Source: Bacteroidetes/Chlorobi group bacterium MS-B_bin-24 (GTDB taxonomy: Bacteria > Bacteroidota > Ignavibacteria > Kapaibacteriales > UBA2268). Taken from it: 52,080 bases of DNA. This document shows, one piece after another, positions 47,243 through 52,080 of this stretch. Position 1 is the first letter of the stretch; every line of letters begins with the position of its first letter. Below the pieces are notes generated by a model. It did no database searches. It was not told where the DNA came from and worked only from the letters and a program-made list of their open reading frames with translations. Position numbers and translations under genes: made by a program. The stretch spans positions 1,262 through 53,341 of the forward strand of contig RCNO01000001.1 of assembly GCA_003731685.1 (NCBI GenBank). Reading direction: 5' to 3'.

Positions 47243-49789
47243 ATGGTAGAACTTGTGAATTCGAATTGGGATGAATTCATTGAAAATCTTTTAAGTCTTG
47301 AAATAATAAAAGATTATTTCCCTGAAATCATTGAACAATACAATGTTTTGATTGACAAATACAAATCCGAAGAAGATTGGGTTGCAAACTTCCCTTTCCC
47401 CGCTTTGATAACAAATCTTGACGGGGATATTCACCAAGCAAACAAAGAAGCACTTTCATTCTTCCAAATTAAATCAAAAGAAAGTATCATTTCAAAGAAA
47501 ATCACAGAGTTTGGATTTCCTTTCGATCTGGAAAATTTCGAGTTCTTTGAAAGAAAATACTTGCTTACAAAAGCAAAATTCTCTTCCTTAAACTTTCCTA
47601 AAAACATTGAACAAAAAATATTCATTCACTTATACAACATTAAAGGCGAATCCTATTTGCTATGGGTTATTCTTTTCAAAAACAATGATGAGGACTTATT
47701 CTACCAAAACGTCAAAACATTTGAAGAACTCAAATTAATTCTTGAGCACATCCCCTATGTCATTTATGTTAAAGATAAGTATAACAGAATCCTTCGTGTG
47801 AATAAGTTTTTCTGCGAAAAATTCCATAAAAATAAAGATGAAATCGAAGGTTTATTCATTGAATCAATTTTTTCGGAAGAGGTAGTAAAAAATTGCAGAG
47901 AAAAAGACCTTCTAATCATTAAAACGGGGAAACCAATTACTGGAAGTGAGGAAAAATTTTCGATTAATGGCAAAATTGAAAACTTTTTTATTGTTGAAAG
48001 ACTCCCCCTGTTCTACGAAAATCAAGTTTCAGGAATTTTGCTTTTTGCCTTCGACATAACAGAAAAAAAGAAGACAGAAATTGAACTCCGCCGATGGAAA
48101 AAACGATTCGATTTTACAACAACTGCAACTGGTCAAGCAGTTTTCGAACGAGACTGGGAAACAGGCGAAGTTATTTGGACAGACAATATCAAAGACCTTT
48201 TTGGCTATTCTAAAAAGGAATTGAACAAGAGGGAAAGATGGCTCGAAAAAATTGTCCCTGCCGATTTGGATAACTATTTAGCCACTTTTCAGAAGCATTG
48301 CGAAAACTTATCACCCTATAATCTAATCTATCGAATAAAAAATGCTAATGGTGAGCAACGTTATGTGAAGGAAAGTGGATTTTTCCTTTCGGACGAGGGT
48401 AGAATAATTTCGATTGTTGGAATTATCAGCGACATCACAAATCAAAAAGACCTTGAACAAAAGGTTTCCGATTATAACACTTTTCTCCACGTCCTTTTGG
48501 ACACCATCCCAATGCCAATATTTTATGAAAATATCGAAGGAAAATTTATTGGATGCAATAAATACTTCCAAGAACAAATATTACAAATAAGCAAAAAGGA
48601 ATTTTTGGGTAAAACTGTTAACGATTTCCCAAATATATTTGGAGAAAGTTTTAGAACAAAACATCAAGAGACGAACCAAAAGATTATCCAGAAAGAAAAG
48701 GTCGAAAGTTACGACGAAAAAATTACATTGCCCGATGGCTCAGTTCGAGATTTTGCAATTTTCAAGGCAGGATACAAAGATTTCGACGGCGAACTGGCTG
48801 GCATTATAAACATCTTAATCGACATTACCGACCGTAAAACTGCCGAAGAGCAACTCAGAAATATCAACATTGAACTGGAAAAGAAAATTGAAGAGCGAAC
48901 CCGAGACCTCCAAACCGCTTTGGACGAATACAAATTCGAAGTCGATGAACACCGCAGAGTTCAAGAGATTCTTGAGCAAGCCAATTATGAACTGAAAATC
49001 CTAAACGAAACATTAGCCGAGGAAAGCCGAAAACTTATTGTTCTTAACGAAAAACTTACAAATTCGGAAAAGGAACTTCGCGAAGCTAATTCCGCAAAAG
49101 ATAAGTTCTTTTCAATTATTGCTCACGATTTAAGAAATCCTTTGCAATCGATACTAACAGATTCCGAAATTCTCGACCGCTTTTTCGATACATTTTCTCC
49201 CGAAAAGGGTCGTGAATATGTTCACCATATTTACAAAACCTCGACACTACTAAAAAATTTGCTGGAAAATCTGCTCACTTGGGCTAAAACCCAAACAGGC
49301 AGAATTTCTTATCGCCCTGAATGGATTAATATCAACCTCCTGATTAATGACATTGTTCGATACATTGAGCCAACTGCAAAGAACAAGGAAATTTCGATTG
49401 TTTACAACAAAGACATCGACTTTATGGTCTACCTCGATAGGAATATGATTACCACAGTGCTTCGCAATCTCCTTTCCAATGCGATTAAATTTTCTTACAG
49501 AAATTCAAATGTTTACATCGACATACAAAATTTCTACGAAGGGAATATTCCATCGTTAAAAGTCTCGGTTCGCGACGAAGGAATTGGAATTCCCAAAGAC
49601 ATACAGGAAAAACTTTTCAAAATTGAATATAGCATCACAACAAAGGGAACCGAAAAGGAACACGGGACTGGGCTTGGATTAATACTTTGCTACGAACTTA
49701 TCAAACTACATAATGGAAGAATTTGGGTCGAAAGCGAGGAAGGCAAAGGAACAACATTTACGTTCGTAATCCCAATAAATTTTGACTAA
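47243..49789 (+). CDS. Multi-PAS sensor histidine kinase
   Basis: Several PAS/PAC modules (YVIYVKDKYNRILRVNKFFCEKFHKNKDEIEG; PMPIFYENIEGKFIGCNKYFQEQI), coiled coil, HisKA FFSIIAHDLRNPLQSI, HATPase NLLSNAIKFS, VRDEGIGIPKDIQEKLF, GTGLGLILCYELIKLHNGRIWVES. Confidence 0.94.
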   Translation: MVELVNSNWDEFIENLLSLEIIKDYFPEIIEQYNVLIDKYKSEEDWVANFPFPALITNLDGDIHQANKEALSFFQIKSKESIISKKITEFGFPFDLENFEFFERKYLLTKAKFSSLNFPKNIEQKIFIHLYNIKGESYLLWVILFKNNDEDLFYQNVKTFEELKLILEHIPYVIYVKDKYNRILRVNKFFCEKFHKNKDEIEGLFIESIFSEEVVKNCREKDLLIIKTGKPITGSEEKFSINGKIENFFIVERLPLFYENQVSGILLFAFDITEKKKTEIELRRWKKRFDFTTTATGQAVFERDWETGEVIWTDNIKDLFGYSKKELNKRERWLEKIVPADLDNYLATFQKHCENLSPYNLIYRIKNANGEQRYVKESGFFLSDEGRIISIVGIISDITNQKDLEQKVSDYNTFLHVLLDTIPMPIFYENIEGKFIGCNKYFQEQILQISKKEFLGKTVNDFPNIFGESFRTKHQETNQKIIQKEKVESYDEKITLPDGSVRDFAIFKAGYKDFDGELAGIINILIDITDRKTAEEQLRNINIELEKKIEERTRDLQTALDEYKFEVDEHRRVQEILEQANYELKILNETLAEESRKLIVLNEKLTNSEKELREANSAKDKFFSIIAHDLRNPLQSILTDSEILDRFFDTFSPEKGREYVHHIYKTSTLLKNLLENLLTWAKTQTGRISYRPEWININLLINDIVRYIEPTAKNKEISIVYNKDIDFMVYLDRNMITTVLRNLLSNAIKFSYRNSNVYIDIQNFYEGNIPSLKVSVRDEGIGIPKDIQEKLFKIEYSITTKGTEKEHGTGLGLILCYELIKLHNGRIWVESEEGKGTTFTFVIPINFD

Positions 49790-49796
49790 CAATTAA

Positions 49797-49844
49797 GGCG
49801 AACTAAGGGCTATTCCCTAAGGACGACTTGGAAAGAAGTTCGCC
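49797..49844 (+). terminator. Structured hairpin after the histidine kinase gene; probable terminator
   Basis: GGCGAACT (49797-49804) pairs AGTTCGCC (49837-49844) followed by ATTTTTG; the 32-nt loop can form internal hairpins. Confidence 0.5.
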
Positions 49845-49980
49845 ATTTTTGATACGTCTATCATTCCTATTTAAAACCATCTTTAAGCCATTAAATATCT
49901 ATCAAATAATGTTTTTGAAGTGTTTTAGAAAGTTTTTTAAATCCAATAATTTTCAAACATCATCCGAAACTTTCCCTGCT

Positions 49981-50012
49981 TTTGGTTAAATACTAATAAT
50001 TTAATAATTTTG
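49981..50012 (+). promoter_or_regulatory. Putative Bacteroidota-type promoter for the PPIase gene (TTTG-N20-TAATTTTG)
   Basis: TTTG 49981-49984, 20-nt spacer, TAATTTTG 50005-50012; ATG at 50049. Confidence 0.55.
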
Positions 50013-50048
50013 AAATCTTATTTTTAAAAATCGAGGGAATTCGTTGTA

Positions 50049-52080
50049 ATGGGAACATTCGAACGCATACGAAAAATATCGCCATACGCCCTTGTTGCGT
50101 TTGCAATTATCTTTGTCGGATTTATGGTTGCCTCCGACGCCGATATTTCCAACCTCATTCGTCAAGGTCAAGACTACCGTACCGCTGTCATTGGCAAAAT
50201 TAATGGGGAAAAGATTCTCTACAAGAACTTCGAGGAAGAGGTGCGCGAACAAATCGAACAACAGCGAAAGCAATCAACTACCGAGAATATGGATATCGAC
50301 GAAAGTCAAGTCCGTAAATCACTTTGGGCTGAAAAGGTCGAAGAAATTCTGCTTAACCAGGAAGCTAAAAAAATGGGCACAAGAGTAACCGACGAAGAAA
50401 TCCTCGATGTCCTGCTGGATAATCCTCCCGATTACCTTCGCAAACCATTTACCGACTCGGCTGGTAATTTTCAAAGGCAAGCCTATTTGGAAATTATTAC
50501 CAACCCCGATGTTATCTATAAAAGATTACCCAATACAGTTCCACAAGAAGAAAAAAGAAGAATTGTTGAACAATTTAAAAAAGATTTAATCAATATCGAA
50601 AAATATTTGCGAAAAGAACATATGCTTAATTCGATTCGAACATTAGTCGCAATTGCAAGTTCTTTTGCCTCGCCAACTTATGCCAAATTGAAATATATAA
50701 AAGATAATTCTATTGCGGATGTTCGAGCTATCTTTTTCGATCTCAAAGATATTCCCGACAAAAGTGTCTCGGTTACCGAAGAAGAAATCAAACAATACTA
50801 CGAGGAAAACAAACAATTTTATCCAGAAAAGCCTCGACGTAAAATCAAATATGCAATATTCAAGATTGTTCCTTCGCAACAGGATACAAACCTTGTTCAG
50901 AAAAGCATAAACAAATTTGCCGAGGAACTTTCGAAGCTTACAGATATTTCCGAAAGAAGCAAGCTCTTTGAAAAGAAATTTAAAGAGTATAATGGAGAAA
51001 TTTCGGACTTCAAACTTGCCAAAGACTTACCTTCGCAACTTGCTGCATATATTACAACAACACCAATTGGGCAAGTCGTCGGTCCTATCCAAACTTCCGA
51101 TGGTGTTTATTTCATTCGCTTAGAAGATATTCGAAAAGGAGAAAATGAGGTCGTTCGAGCCAGTCATATACTCATTGAATTTGGGAACAATAAAGATAGT
51201 GCCTTGGCTTTTGCAAAAGAAATTTTGGCGAAAGCCAAGAAAGGTGAAGAATTTGAAACGCTTGCCCGCAAATATTCCCAAGACAAAGGCTCGGCAATGA
51301 ACGGAGGCGACCTTGGCTATTTTGGCAAAGGAATGATGGTCAAACCATTCGAAGATGCCTGCTTCGCAGCAAAACCTGGAGAGATTATTGGACCCATCGA
51401 AACTCAGTTTGGATATCATATAATCAAAATTTATGATAAAAAATCTGATGAATACAAATATAGCTTCATTAAATTTGCTCCGACTGTTTCGAGAACAACT
51501 GAACGAATCTTGGCAAGAAATGCCAAAATGTTAAAAGAAAAGGTCGAGAAAGGAACCCCATTCGAGTCCGCTGCAAAAGAATTTAATGTTGTTGCACGAA
51601 CCACCGACTTTTTCGAGCGAACTCGACCAGTCCTTGGTTCAAACTATCTTACTTCGTTGGCATTCGAAGCCAAAGTTGGAGAAGTCCTTGAGCCATTCGA
51701 GCTTAAAAATCAAGGCATAATTGTGGCTCAGGTTGTCGACGAACGCAAAGGTGGTTTCACTCCGCTCGAAGACCTTCGAGAAAAAATCAAATTTACATTG
51801 ATGAAGAGAAAAAAGCTCGACCTTTTGGAAAAGAAAGCAAACGAAGTTTATAACCGAATCAAAAACATAGGAACGCTCCAAGCTGTTCAACAAATCGACT
51901 CAACATTGAATTTCCACGATTGGCACGATATCCGCAACAATGGCTTCATAACCGGATTTGGTCAAGATTATGCTTTTACCGAAAAGATTTTCCTCGTTCC
52001 TATGAACTCAATTGTTCCGCCATTCCGTGGTGAACGTGGATATTACATCTTCGAAGTTTACCGTAGAGTTGTTCCCGACG
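50049..52080 (+). CDS. PpiD/SurA-like peptidyl-prolyl cis-trans isomerase (3' end beyond the window)
   Basis: Open frame to the window end, so absent from the ORF track: MGTFERIRKISPYALVAFAIIFVGFMVASDADIS...; N-terminal anchor, SurA_N-like region, parvulin domain RASHILIEFGNNKDSALAFAKEILAKAKKGEEFETLARKYSQDKGSAMNGGDLGYFGKGMMVKPFEDACFAAKPGEIIGPIETQFGYHIIKI. Confidence 0.92.
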   Translation, partial: MGTFERIRKISPYALVAFAIIFVGFMVASDADISNLIRQGQDYRTAVIGKINGEKILYKNFEEEVREQIEQQRKQSTTENMDIDESQVRKSLWAEKVEEILLNQEAKKMGTRVTDEEILDVLLDNPPDYLRKPFTDSAGNFQRQAYLEIITNPDVIYKRLPNTVPQEEKRRIVEQFKKDLINIEKYLRKEHMLNSIRTLVAIASSFASPTYAKLKYIKDNSIADVRAIFFDLKDIPDKSVSVTEEEIKQYYEENKQFYPEKPRRKIKYAIFKIVPSQQDTNLVQKSINKFAEELSKLTDISERSKLFEKKFKEYNGEISDFKLAKDLPSQLAAYITTTPIGQVVGPIQTSDGVYFIRLEDIRKGENEVVRASHILIEFGNNKDSALAFAKEILAKAKKGEEFETLARKYSQDKGSAMNGGDLGYFGKGMMVKPFEDACFAAKPGEIIGPIETQFGYHIIKIYDKKSDEYKYSFIKFAPTVSRTTERILARNAKMLKEKVEKGTPFESAAKEFNVVARTTDFFERTRPVLGSNYLTSLAFEAKVGEVLEPFELKNQGIIVAQVVDERKGGFTPLEDLREKIKFTLMKRKKLDLLEKKANEVYNRIKNIGTLQAVQQIDSTLNFHDWHDIRNNGFITGFGQDYAFTEKIFLVPMNSIVPPFRGERGYYIFEVYRRVVPD

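Noticed and set aside
1-52080. Mobile elements, prophage, toxin-antitoxin or CRISPR-Cas
   Set aside because: No transposase, integrase, phage structural, toxin/antitoxin pair or regularly spaced repeat array seen in the ORFs or intergenic sequence.

Overview
This window reads as a contiguous, gene-dense chromosomal segment. It probably comes from the Bacteroidota/Chlorobiota (FCB) superphylum: type IX secretion (T9SS)-type C-terminal sorting domains, a PorV/UPF0164-like barrel and TAnnTTTG-like promoter boxes all point that way, though the taxon is inferred. Most of it is core genome: ruvC, yebC, tRNA-Pro(GGG), a NUDIX hydrolase, ndk, sucD, an RluB-type pseudouridine synthase, secA, guaA, nuoL-nuoM-nuoN, bL31, bS18, lpd, a PBP4-type dacB, miaA, pcm, cdaA, phoH, a SAM hydrolase (DUF62), a PAS histidine kinase and a parvulin-type PPIase. 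These are interleaved with large secreted proteins. The CDSs at both window edges are truncated. I found no CRISPR array, transposase, integrase, phage module, rRNA or recognisable defence system, and no single clearly new system. The best second-look items are: (1) rho-independent-type terminators for plus-strand genes buried inside the 3' coding end of the convergent neighbour, seen three times; (2) a three-gene locus with a membrane TPR/coiled-coil protein, a very small secreted protein ending in a T9SS-like domain, and a PorV-like barrel; (3) a 58-aa basic ORF missing from the supplied ORF track that heads a bL31-bS18 cluster; (4) a 58-bp same-strand overlap encoding a NUDIX C-terminus and a signal peptide; (5) recurring TTTG-N19/20-TAnnTTTG promoter-like elements; (6) a phoH-cdaA-pcm-miaA-dacB-ABC permease gene run.
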